NCBI GenBank assembly: GCA_030613705.1 | Contig: JAUWLJ010000013.1 | Coordinates: forward strand, 1 to 14,449 | Direction: 5' to 3' | DNA length: 14,449 nt | Origin: Chloroflexota bacterium | GTDB taxonomy: Bacteria > Chloroflexota > Anaerolineae > Anaerolineales > UBA4823 | In this document: in pieces, positions 7,233 through 14,113 of the stretch | Layout of the letters: every line of letters starts with the position of its first letter | Position numbering within the stretch: position 1 is the stretch's first letter | Made by a program: the position numbers and the translations under genes | Notes under the pieces: generated by a model | What the model was told of the DNA's origin: nothing | The model's database searches: none | Seen by the model: only the letters and a program-made list of their open reading frames with translations

Positions 7233-7481
7233 ATGGATACTAACCACCATATCTGGCGGGTATGGGCGAATGCCCTGCACCGGTGGGGGTTACAAAACCT
7301 GGTGGCTTCATTCCTCGAGGCAGCTGGTCCACTAACACTGATTGGTGCCCAGGTGGTCTATGTTGGTCAACCAATCTTGAATGGTTTTGTGCCAGATGGG
7401 CATTTAAACGCATTAACAAGTGTGCTCGAGAATGATGGTCAGCGGGAAGAATTTATTGCTTGTCTTCGAGAGGAAACTTGA
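7233..7481 (+). CDS. Hypothetical 82-aa soluble protein
   Basis: This is the first gene of the rightward operon. The 82-aa product has no signal peptide or clear membrane span. It has aromatic residues near the N-terminus (HHIWRVWANALHRWGLQNLV), a central Gly/Leu/Val-rich segment (LTLIGAQVVYVGQPIL) and an acidic end (CLREET). The composition looks like a genuine small folded protein that may sit against the membrane. Its stop comes 2 bases before the start of the DUF6754-like gene, so translation is probably coupled. There is no Shine-Dalgarno at the proper distance; see the extended -10 element beside its ATG. I do not recognise the family with certainty and infer no function beyond its link to the operon. 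Confidence 0.7.
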   Translation: MDTNHHIWRVWANALHRWGLQNLVASFLEAAGPLTLIGAQVVYVGQPILNGFVPDGHLNALTSVLENDGQREEFIACLREET

Positions 7482-7483
7482 TC

Positions 7484-8227
7484 GTGGATCGTCTCAATAT
7501 CTTGGGTTTAATTTTTGTCCTGGTGTTCTTCGGTTTAATGATCGCGGCTTCGGTGGTTCTCCGGCAGAGAGAAGGGCGAAAGCTGCGGGAGATCCCGGCT
7601 TTTGTGCGCTTACGAAGGGCGATTGGTTTAGCAGTTGAGGCTGGGAGCCGTCTTCATATCTCTCTGGGTAGAGGACAATTACTAAGCTCACAAAGTGCGA
7701 TCGGTTATGTTGGGTTGAGTATATTGGATCGTATTGCTCGATCTACATCGATCAGCGATCGACCCCCAGTCGCTACATCTGGTGAAGGATCATTGGGTAT
7801 CCTTTCACAAGATACCCTGCAAGATGCAGCAAAATACCTAGGGGTGGAATCTGATCCCATGCGAGGAAGGATCACCGGTCTGACACCTTATTCTTACGCT
7901 GCTGGCACCCTCTCGTTTATCCAAGAGGAGGATATCGGTGCGAACTTACTGATTGGCAGCTTTGGCAACGAAGTTGCATTGATAACTGATGCAGCAGAGC
8001 GTAAGGTTGGCATGACGTTGGGCGGAACAGATAATTTGACCGGTCAGGCTGTATTATTCGCCGCAGCCCAAGAACCTTTGATCGGTGAAGAAACTTATGC
8101 TGGTGGCGCTTATCTTGGTGCTGGTCCGATGCATATCGCCAGCCTGTACGCGCAAGATATCTTGCGTTGGGTATTAATTGGTCTGATCGTGATCGGTGCC
8201 ATTTTAAAACTTTTTAGTGTGCTGTGA
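7484..8227 (+). CDS. DUF6754-like two-TM membrane protein
   Basis: The 247-aa product has an N-terminal membrane helix (residues 5-26, LNILGLIFVLVFFGLMIAAS), a conserved soluble core and a C-terminal helix (225-247, DILRWVLIGLIVIGAILKLF). The core carries segments that I associate with DUF6754 of Chloroflexota: RLRRAIGLAVEAGSRLHISL, SDRPPVATSGEG and TLQDAAKYLG, then GLTPYSYAAGTLSFIQ and AAQEPLIGEETYAGGAYLGA. Function is unknown. I choose GTG 7484 because AGAGGA (7469-7474) is 9 bases upstream; in-frame TTGs at 7460 and 7478 are less well placed. The gene overlaps the next by 4 nt (GTGA). Family recognition is from memory; coding status and topology are well supported. Confidence 0.85.
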   Translation: MDRLNILGLIFVLVFFGLMIAASVVLRQREGRKLREIPAFVRLRRAIGLAVEAGSRLHISLGRGQLLSSQSAIGYVGLSILDRIARSTSISDRPPVATSGEGSLGILSQDTLQDAAKYLGVESDPMRGRITGLTPYSYAAGTLSFIQEEDIGANLLIGSFGNEVALITDAAERKVGMTLGGTDNLTGQAVLFAAAQEPLIGEETYAGGAYLGAGPMHIASLYAQDILRWVLIGLIVIGAILKLFSVL

Positions 8228-8841
8228 GAAATCCGGTCTATACTGCCATCGCGATTGGAGTAGGAATAGTTGTCCTCTTGGGCTATTTCCTGCAGTTTGA
8301 TCTGCTGATTAACCTGAGAATCATTTTACTTGAATGGGCGACGATCCTTGTGGCAACTACTTTATTAATTGGAGTTGTTAATCTTTTTATCGTCCACTGG
8401 CGAAAATCCACAACCGATCAACCAAATCGGGTTAACAGCATAGCCTTATTAGCTGGACTGACAATTACTTTGGGTGTAGCAGGCTGGTTCGGACCAACCG
8501 ATCCATACTCGTTGTGGATTTTTAACTACATCCTGATACCAATTGAAGCAAGTTTGATGGGCATCCTGTCTGTGGTGTTAATTTATGCCGGAGTACGTCT
8601 ATTACGGCGGAAACCCAACCTGCTCTCAATTGTGTTCATCGCTACGGCTGTTGTCATCCTTTTGATGACTGGTCCATTATTTGGCATCGATATTCCTGGC
8701 TTGGCCGAATTAAGGATCTGGATCGGTAAAGTGCCAGCTGTTGCGGGTGCGCGTGGAATTTTGCTCGGAGTATCCTTGGGAATTATCGCTGCAGGTCTCC
8801 GGATTCTCATGGGCGCTGACAGACCATACGGGGGAAATTAA
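8224..8841 (+). CDS. Polytopic membrane protein, unknown function
   Basis: The 205-aa product is almost entirely hydrophobic, with about six predicted membrane helices near residues 7-23, 33-57, 72-89, 99-124, 133-153 and 175-195. Short charged loops carry Arg and Lys (HWRKSTTDQPNR at 58-69; RLLRRK at 125-130). The GTG start overlaps the preceding stop as GTGA, and its own stop overlaps the next start as TAATG, so it is translationally coupled on both sides. I recognise no transporter signature. Alone it says little, but with its neighbours it looks like a membrane core subunit of a complex. Confidence 0.85.
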   Translation: MRNPVYTAIAIGVGIVVLLGYFLQFDLLINLRIILLEWATILVATTLLIGVVNLFIVHWRKSTTDQPNRVNSIALLAGLTITLGVAGWFGPTDPYSLWIFNYILIPIEASLMGILSVVLIYAGVRLLRRKPNLLSIVFIATAVVILLMTGPLFGIDIPGLAELRIWIGKVPAVAGARGILLGVSLGIIAAGLRILMGADRPYGGN

Positions 8842-10460
8842 TGGAAGAGATTTACTGTCCACAGTGCGGGAAAACGAATCCAATTGATAATAAGTTTTGT
8901 GATTTCTGTCTGGCTCATTTGCATCCCCAGGAAGGAGGCTCGGCTGATTCAGAATCAATAAGCGTTCCTGGGATCGGAGAGAACCAGAACGGATTGGGAG
9001 GGCATGATTCTGATTCAAATGTGCCAGATTGGTTGAGTGAACTGCAGCAATCGAAAGAGGTAGAAAACGAAGAACCACTTGATTCAGATTCCGAGTTAGG
9101 AAAACCAGCGGATGCAATTTCTGATTGGATGACCGGAGTATCTGGTGATGGAGAAGCTACAATCGGTGAGTTCTCACCAGCTGCACCATTCTTACCAGAT
9201 CAAGAGATTAATGAATCACAGGATATTCCGCATTGGTTGAATGACGCCTTAATCGAGGAAGAAACTCAAGACCTACTTGAAGACGAAAGGCTTGAAGAGG
9301 TACCCTCGGCCAGTGAGGAAAAGGATGTCTCACAGGGCGATTCATCACCTCCAAAAATACGCGATGAGACCTCCGGGGACCGCGAAAACGCTGGACCGCT
9401 GGCAGGTTTGAAGGGGGTTTTATCCGCGGAACCTGGGGCGGCGCGTGTCCGTAAACCTCGGACCTATTCAGCCAAATTGAAAGTCTCTACAAGCCAACGG
9501 GCGCATATTGACCTGTTGAATAGTTTGTTGGAGGATGAGGGTCAACCCCAACCTTTACCACAACGCAGATCGATTTCCCAGCAACATATGCTGCGATGGG
9601 GTATTGCTTTGGTTTTATTGATGGCTATCTTGTGGCCTATCGTCTTTACCAACCAGGAAATGCCATTACCTGATTATGATGAAGGGAGTGCAGAAGTCAA
9701 TCGATTGATCAGTCAACTGCCGGAAAATGCGCGTGTATTGGTTGGTTTTGACTTTGAGCCAGGTTTAGCTGCTGAGTTGGATACTGCAGCGAAACCCGTC
9801 TTCGATCACTTGCTGAGCGAGGGTGCTCTATTGACTTTGATTTCCACATCTCCAAGTGGTCCTATCCTTGCGGAGCGCTTTATCCAATCATTCCAAGCCG
9901 ATCAATTATTAATTTATGGATTAGAGTATGTCAATCTTGGTTATATTCCTGGGGGAGCGGTTGGGTTGCTTAGTTTTATTGAAAATCCGCAAGGAACCAT
10001 ACCTTTTACCATAGATGGTTTAGTAGCCTGGGAGACTGATGAAAGAAACGGGTTGCCTGCCACGGCGGGGATTAGTCAGATCACTGACTACTCAATGATC
10101 ATTTTGCTTGTTGATGATCCCGACACAGCTCGAATGTGGATTGAACAATTGAGTCCAACGATAATTAATCCCCAGGTGTTGACGAGCCTTGTTTTGATTA
10201 CCAGTGCCCAACTGGAACCGGTTGTAAGACCATATTATGAGAGTTCCCCCCAACCTGTAAATGGTCTGGTGGTTGGCCTGCGAGGAGGGGCTGCCTATGC
10301 GCGTATCAGTGGTGGTGATGATTTTCCAGGCAAGTTTTGGGATGCGTTCGGGATGGGGACCTTCGTGGCAGCCTTGCTGATCCTGGTTGGTGGTTTAGGT
10401 TATTACGTGATCCCCGAGTTATCCCGAACAGCTCGCGGTCAAGAAAAGGTAAAACGATGA
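8841..10460 (+). CDS. Zinc-ribbon membrane protein with acidic linker
   Basis: The 539-aa product begins with a zinc ribbon, CPQC at 6-9 and CDFC at 20-23. An acidic, low-complexity linker (about 30-190) follows, punctuated by three related motifs: PDWLSEL (62-68), SDWMTGV (94-100) and PHWLNDAL (130-137). Then come GPLAGLKGVLSAEP (185-198), a basic stretch, one membrane helix (252-270), a roughly 235-residue domain and a second helix near 507-524 with a basic tail. The zinc ribbon and linker are probably cytoplasmic and the folded middle domain outside. GGGG precedes the ATG, which overlaps the previous stop by one base. I recall similar zinc-ribbon and WL-motif architectures in Chloroflexota, but the function is unknown. 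The linker suggests docking of several partners. Confidence 0.85.
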   Translation: MEEIYCPQCGKTNPIDNKFCDFCLAHLHPQEGGSADSESISVPGIGENQNGLGGHDSDSNVPDWLSELQQSKEVENEEPLDSDSELGKPADAISDWMTGVSGDGEATIGEFSPAAPFLPDQEINESQDIPHWLNDALIEEETQDLLEDERLEEVPSASEEKDVSQGDSSPPKIRDETSGDRENAGPLAGLKGVLSAEPGAARVRKPRTYSAKLKVSTSQRAHIDLLNSLLEDEGQPQPLPQRRSISQQHMLRWGIALVLLMAILWPIVFTNQEMPLPDYDEGSAEVNRLISQLPENARVLVGFDFEPGLAAELDTAAKPVFDHLLSEGALLTLISTSPSGPILAERFIQSFQADQLLIYGLEYVNLGYIPGGAVGLLSFIENPQGTIPFTIDGLVAWETDERNGLPATAGISQITDYSMIILLVDDPDTARMWIEQLSPTIINPQVLTSLVLITSAQLEPVVRPYYESSPQPVNGLVVGLRGGAAYARISGGDDFPGKFWDAFGMGTFVAALLILVGGLGYYVIPELSRTARGQEKVKR

Positions 10461-11152
10461 ACCTGGCTGATTGGATCGGAGCATTCCTGGGTTTCGTCCT
10501 TACCCTCCTGGTGTTTAGTTATCTGATAGGGGATAACCCGCTTTTCAGAATCACTTTGCACATGTTTATTGGGGTCTCAGCAGGCTTTGTAGCGGTGGTT
10601 GCCATCTATAACATCATCTTGCCACGCCTGTTCGTCCCGATTTTCATCAACAATAGCAGTCAACAAATTCTATCTTTGTTCCCACTTATCTTGGCTGGTT
10701 TATTGTTTTCGAAAATTTCTCCGAGATTCGCCTTCATTGGAAATCTCCCCATGTCTTACCTTGTGGGCGTAAGCGCTGCTGCAGCGATTGGCGGGGCAGT
10801 TACCGGAACTTTAATCCCCCAAGTTCTCGCCTCGATGAATCTATTTGCTGTGCAGTCCAATCAGGCTTTCGATGCGAGCGTCGGATTGCGCCTGGTGAAT
10901 GGAATTATCATCCTGATTGGAACAGTAGCGACGTTGGCGTATTTCCAATTCGGGAAATATTCTCAAGCCAGCGAAAAGACTCAATTCCAAACCTGGATAG
11001 ATGGATTGGGGCAGATTGGTCAAGTCTTTATCGCGCTCACTTTCGGGTTTTTATTCGCAGGCATTCTCAGCGCTGCCCTGACAGCATTAATTGGCCGTGT
11101 TTTATTTTTGGTTGATTTCATTAGAGATATATTGGGATTATTAATTGGTTGA
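10457..11152 (+). CDS. Polytopic membrane protein, unknown function
   Basis: The 231-aa product has six or seven membrane helices, near 6-24, 35-55, 72-86, 97-120, 148-165, 187-212 and possibly 213-230. The longest polar stretches are at 61-70 (PIFINNSSQQ) and 166-185. ATG 10457 is chosen because it makes a 4-nt ATGA overlap with the zinc-ribbon gene. An in-frame start at 10337 would lie inside that gene and add 40 residues unlike a membrane protein N-terminus. I recognise no specific family. It differs in sequence from the 205-aa membrane protein two genes earlier, but the two could form a paired membrane core. Confidence 0.85.
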   Translation: MNLADWIGAFLGFVLTLLVFSYLIGDNPLFRITLHMFIGVSAGFVAVVAIYNIILPRLFVPIFINNSSQQILSLFPLILAGLLFSKISPRFAFIGNLPMSYLVGVSAAAAIGGAVTGTLIPQVLASMNLFAVQSNQAFDASVGLRLVNGIIILIGTVATLAYFQFGKYSQASEKTQFQTWIDGLGQIGQVFIALTFGFLFAGILSAALTALIGRVLFLVDFIRDILGLLIG

Positions 11153-11164
11153 GTTATAGAGAAT

Positions 11165-12919
11165 ATGGAATCCACTGATCAGTCTGGTACCTCTTTATTG
11201 GCGGTAGATGTTGGCGAAGTCAACACTCGCGCGGTTCTATTTGATGTGGTTGAGGGACGCTACCGGTTTTTGGCAATCGGAACCGCCAGAACGACTGCTC
11301 AAGCTCCTTATAATCATATCGGTGAAGGGATCAACCGGGCAATCACCCGTTTAGAAGATATTACTGGTCGTGAGTTAATTGGCGATGATGACCGGCTGAT
11401 CGTCCCCAGTAAACTGGATGGATCAGGTATTGATACGTTTGTGGGGACCTTGTCGGCTGGTCCCCCACTGCAGGTCATCGCGGTGGGATTGCTTGAGGAT
11501 ATCTCTTTAGCGAGCGCACAACGTTTGGTTTCAACCACTTATGCACAGGTGGTCGATACTCTCGGGCTTAATGATCGCAAGAAGCCGGAAGAGCGTCTTG
11601 ACCTGATATTGAATAAAAGACCTGATGTGATCGTCATCGCTGGGGGTACCGAAAATGGTGCCACGAATTCTGTCATCCGGATGGTCGAATCTGTTGGTTT
11701 GGCTTGTTCTTTGATGGCACAGGAGCAGAGACCGGAAATCTTGTTTGCTGGCAACCAGGCGTTGAATGAAGTGGTGGAGACCAGACTGGGCACTCTGACA
11801 AAACATTACTTTGCTCCGAATGTGCGCCCAGCTATCGAGATCGAACAACTTTCCCCAGCTCAAACCAGAATGGCTGAGATTTTCCGTTCGATCCGTTCAA
11901 CACGCATAGCTGGGGTTAGCGACCTGGATGAATGGTCGGGTATGAGATTGACGCCGACCTCCACCGCCTTCGGCAGGATAATTCAGTTCTTGAGTAAAGT
12001 CTATGATCCTGCCAAAGGTGTTTTAGGGATCGATGTCGGTGCCTCAGCAACGACAATCGCGGCGGCTTTCGATGGTGAATTGAGTTTGGGTGTTTTCCCA
12101 GAGTATGGTTTAGGGATAGGGATTCCGGGTCTACTCGAAAATGCTTCAATCGAAGATATCCAGCGTTGGATCCCATTGGAAGTGGGAGAGGAATACATCC
12201 GGGATTATATCTTCAATAAGAAAATTCACCCTGCCAGCCTGCCCGTTTCAACCGAAGATCTGGCGATCGAACAGGCTTTGGCTCGCCAGGCGATCCGCAG
12301 GGCGATTTTTGCTGCAAAAGATGGTTTCCCCAAGAAAATTGGCCGTTCAGGGATAGACATGCTGCCCTGGTTTGAGCCGATCCTGGCGACAGGGAGTGTG
12401 CTCACCAAGGCACCCTCAGCTGGACAAAGCCTCTTGACTCTATTAGATGCGGTTCAGCCAACAAGCATCACGACAATCGTTTTAGACCAAAGCAACCTTG
12501 CAGCTGCACTCGGTGCAGCTGCACCGATCAATCCTTGTCTCTCGGTTCAAGTGCTCGAATCAAGCGCATTTCTGAGCTTAGCCACGGTGATCACCCCGAT
12601 CTCGAATACACGTCCAGGGACACCAATTCTTCGCTTACATGTCACTTATGAATCTGGGGATGAGACAAGTTTTGATATCAAACAGGGCACTTTAGAAGCG
12701 CTGCCAATTCCTATGGGAGAAGCAGCTAGATTGCGGCTGCAGCCCTTACATCGCTCGGATGTTGGTATGGGTGGTCTGGGACGTGGTGGTAGTGTGCGTG
12801 TCGTGGGAGGTGTTCTGGGTGTGGTTATTGATGCGCGTGGACGCCCAATCCGCCTGCCCAGAGATCCCAGCCGAAGACAGGATCTATATAAAAAGTGGTT
12901 ATGGACTTTAGGAGGATAG
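11165..12919 (+). CDS. MutL-like (glutamate mutase L family) ASKHA-fold ATPase
   Basis: The 584-aa product has the actin/Hsp70/hexokinase ATPase fold expected of the MutL family (the glutamate mutase accessory protein, not the mismatch repair protein). Phosphate-1 motif: LLAVDVGEVNTRAVLFD (11-27). A loop IVIAGGTENGA lies at 156-166. Phosphate-2 motif: GVLGIDVGASATTIAAA (285-301). The adenosine region is plausibly GSVLTKAPSAGQ near 412-423. The last 50 residues form a Gly-rich, basic segment (GGLGRGGSVRVVGGVLGVVI) ending in KKWLWTLGG, beyond the core as I remember it in clostridial MutL. No MutS or MutE mutase subunit gene is present, and the neighbours are membrane proteins, so glutamate mutase reactivation is unlikely to be its job; it may drive or gate the neighbouring complex. 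The ATG lies 12 nt after the previous stop. Confidence 0.85.
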   Translation: MESTDQSGTSLLAVDVGEVNTRAVLFDVVEGRYRFLAIGTARTTAQAPYNHIGEGINRAITRLEDITGRELIGDDDRLIVPSKLDGSGIDTFVGTLSAGPPLQVIAVGLLEDISLASAQRLVSTTYAQVVDTLGLNDRKKPEERLDLILNKRPDVIVIAGGTENGATNSVIRMVESVGLACSLMAQEQRPEILFAGNQALNEVVETRLGTLTKHYFAPNVRPAIEIEQLSPAQTRMAEIFRSIRSTRIAGVSDLDEWSGMRLTPTSTAFGRIIQFLSKVYDPAKGVLGIDVGASATTIAAAFDGELSLGVFPEYGLGIGIPGLLENASIEDIQRWIPLEVGEEYIRDYIFNKKIHPASLPVSTEDLAIEQALARQAIRRAIFAAKDGFPKKIGRSGIDMLPWFEPILATGSVLTKAPSAGQSLLTLLDAVQPTSITTIVLDQSNLAAALGAAAPINPCLSVQVLESSAFLSLATVITPISNTRPGTPILRLHVTYESGDETSFDIKQGTLEALPIPMGEAARLRLQPLHRSDVGMGGLGRGGSVRVVGGVLGVVIDARGRPIRLPRDPSRRQDLYKKWLWTLGG

Positions 12920-12921
12920 AT

Positions 12922-12993
12922 TTGGCTTTTGGAATCAATATTGCAACCAAAGGTTCAGGAATTGCAGCTTGTCATTTAATATTTGGATGGTAA
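12922..12993 (+). CDS. 23-codon ORF behind a strong Shine-Dalgarno
   Basis: AGGAGG (12910-12915) lies at the very end of the MutL-like gene and sits 6 bases before a TTG that opens a 23-codon frame (LAFGINIATKGSGIACHLIF, then GW and stop). The frame is in phase with the following 351-aa gene, whose own ATG has only a weak ribosome site. This small peptide could be a coupling leader, or the original N-terminus of the next gene cut off by a TAA at 12991-12993. It may also be chance. No family is recognised. Confidence 0.3.
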   Translation: MAFGINIATKGSGIAACHLIFGW

Positions 12994-13002
12994 AAGTGTG
13001 AT

Positions 13003-14058
13003 ATGTTAGCACCAATTGTGCACGTTCTGCCTATGACCAGGATTCGCAGACACCGGTTATTACCAATTACTGGGCGAGTCTTGGTGCGAAAAGGTCAAAA
13101 CGTCTCTGCAGTTGATGTTGTCGGAGAGGTAAACCTGGAACCGCGGCATGTTTTATTGGATTTGGCGCGCGGTTTAGGTGTGGGAATTAGCGATGCTGAC
13201 CGTTATCTTCAACGCGAAGCTGGTGAATTGGTATCTGAAGGTGATGTGCTCGCCGGACCAGTGGGTTGGGGAAAACGAGTGGTCAGAGCTCCTTGTTCCG
13301 GTAAGTTAATCCTAACCGGACGGGGAAAAATCTTAATCGAAGAAGACGTTGAACCATTCCAGTTATTAGCTGGTTTACCAGGGGAGGTTGTTTCGTTAAT
13401 ACCAGGACGCGGGGCGGTAGTCGAGTCAATTGGTGCTCTGGTTCAGGGGGTATGGGGCAACGGTCAGATTAATTTTGGACTGCTGCGAGTGTTGATTAAG
13501 AAGGCGGAAGATATCTTGACTGTAGATCAACTCGATATTGATTTGCGTGGAACAGTCGCGTTTGCAGGATATTGCGGAGATGAACAAGTGCTCCATGCGG
13601 CAGCTGAATTGCCTTTACGAGGATTAATATTATCCAGTATGGCTGCCTCATTAATCCCACTGGCAGAGGAGATATCTTTACCAATAGTAATCATTGAAGG
13701 ATTCGGTCTATTGCCGATCAATTCATCTGCTTTCAACCTGTTAATAACCAGCGATCGCCGGGAAATTGCAATCAATGCGGAAAAATTGGATAATTACGCA
13801 AATCAACGACCGGAGGTGTTTATTTCTTTACCAGTCAACCAAATGGTCCATGAACCGAGGGATGCGACATTGTTTTCACCAGGTCAGAAGGTCAGGATCG
13901 TGCGGGCACCATACCAATCCCAAATCGGTACTTTGATCACATTAAAGCCTGGTTTGGAAGCACTTCCCAATGGTATCAAAACAACTTCAGCTGAGGTTGA
14001 ACTTGAAAATAGTATTAAAGTAAAATTGCCACTGGTAAACCTTGAGGTTTTAGAGTAA
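13003..14058 (+). CDS. Hypothetical protein with sandwich-like segments and KOW-like motif
   Basis: The 351-aa product has no signal peptide or membrane helix. Its N-terminal third has segments like a barrel-sandwich (lipoyl/biotinyl-type) fold: LLPITGRVLVRKGQNVSAVD (about 19-38) and RVVRAPCSGKLILTGRGKIL (about 91-110), the second having the turn seen around swinging-arm domains but no biotin or lipoyl lysine motif. The middle is alpha/beta with hydrophobic strands (GLILSSMAASLIPLAEEISL). The C-terminus has a KOW-like motif, GQKVRIVRAPYQSQIGTL (about 293-310), then a short beta segment. ATG 13003 is the first in-frame start after a TAA at 12991; the ribosome site is weak. It lies in the operon behind the MutL-like ATPase and may be a cytoplasmic adaptor. 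Domain similarity is by eye and modest. Confidence 0.75.
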   Translation: MLAPIVHVLPMTRIRRHRLLPITGRVLVRKGQNVSAVDVVGEVNLEPRHVLLDLARGLGVGISDADRYLQREAGELVSEGDVLAGPVGWGKRVVRAPCSGKLILTGRGKILIEEDVEPFQLLAGLPGEVVSLIPGRGAVVESIGALVQGVWGNGQINFGLLRVLIKKAEDILTVDQLDIDLRGTVAFAGYCGDEQVLHAAAELPLRGLILSSMAASLIPLAEEISLPIVIIEGFGLLPINSSAFNLLITSDRREIAINAEKLDNYANQRPEVFISLPVNQMVHEPRDATLFSPGQKVRIVRAPYQSQIGTLITLKPGLEALPNGIKTTSAEVELENSIKVKLPLVNLEVLE

Positions 14059-14078
14059 AAATGGGTAAGTGGAATACC

Positions 14079-14097
14079 ATTTGTCACCGTGACAAAT
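14079..14097. promoter_or_regulatory. 19-bp near-perfect palindrome, candidate operator or hairpin
   Basis: ATTTGTCAC (14079-14087) and GTGACAAAT (14089-14097) are exact inverted copies around a single C. The site ends where the Shine-Dalgarno of the last gene begins (TAGGAGGAG, 14097-14105). It could be a protein-binding operator for an internal promoter. As RNA a hairpin would need part of the right arm as loop, so DNA binding is the likelier role. No clear -35 and -10 pair is visible beside it. Confidence 0.5.
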
Positions 14098-14113
14098 AGG
14101 AGGAGAATGGACA

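Noticed and set aside
7207..7332. Out-of-frame GTG ORF (start 7216) behind AAGGAGG
   Set aside because: Only 39 codons and overlapping the 82-aa gene in another frame; kept as an alternative in the findings, not called as a gene.
7494..7691. Minus-strand 65-codon ORF
   Set aside because: Antisense to the DUF6754-like gene and without a plausible start site.
8710..9117. Minus-strand 135-codon ORF
   Set aside because: Antisense to the 205-aa and zinc-ribbon genes, whose frames show clear membrane helices and a CxxC pair; the antisense product is low in structure and has no recognisable motif.
10337..10456. N-terminal extension of the 231-aa membrane protein
   Set aside because: It would overlap the zinc-ribbon gene by 124 bases; the 4-nt ATGA overlap at 10457 is the normal coupling pattern in this operon.
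11531..11863. Minus-strand 110-codon ORF
   Set aside because: Shadow of the MutL-like gene in another frame; no independent support.
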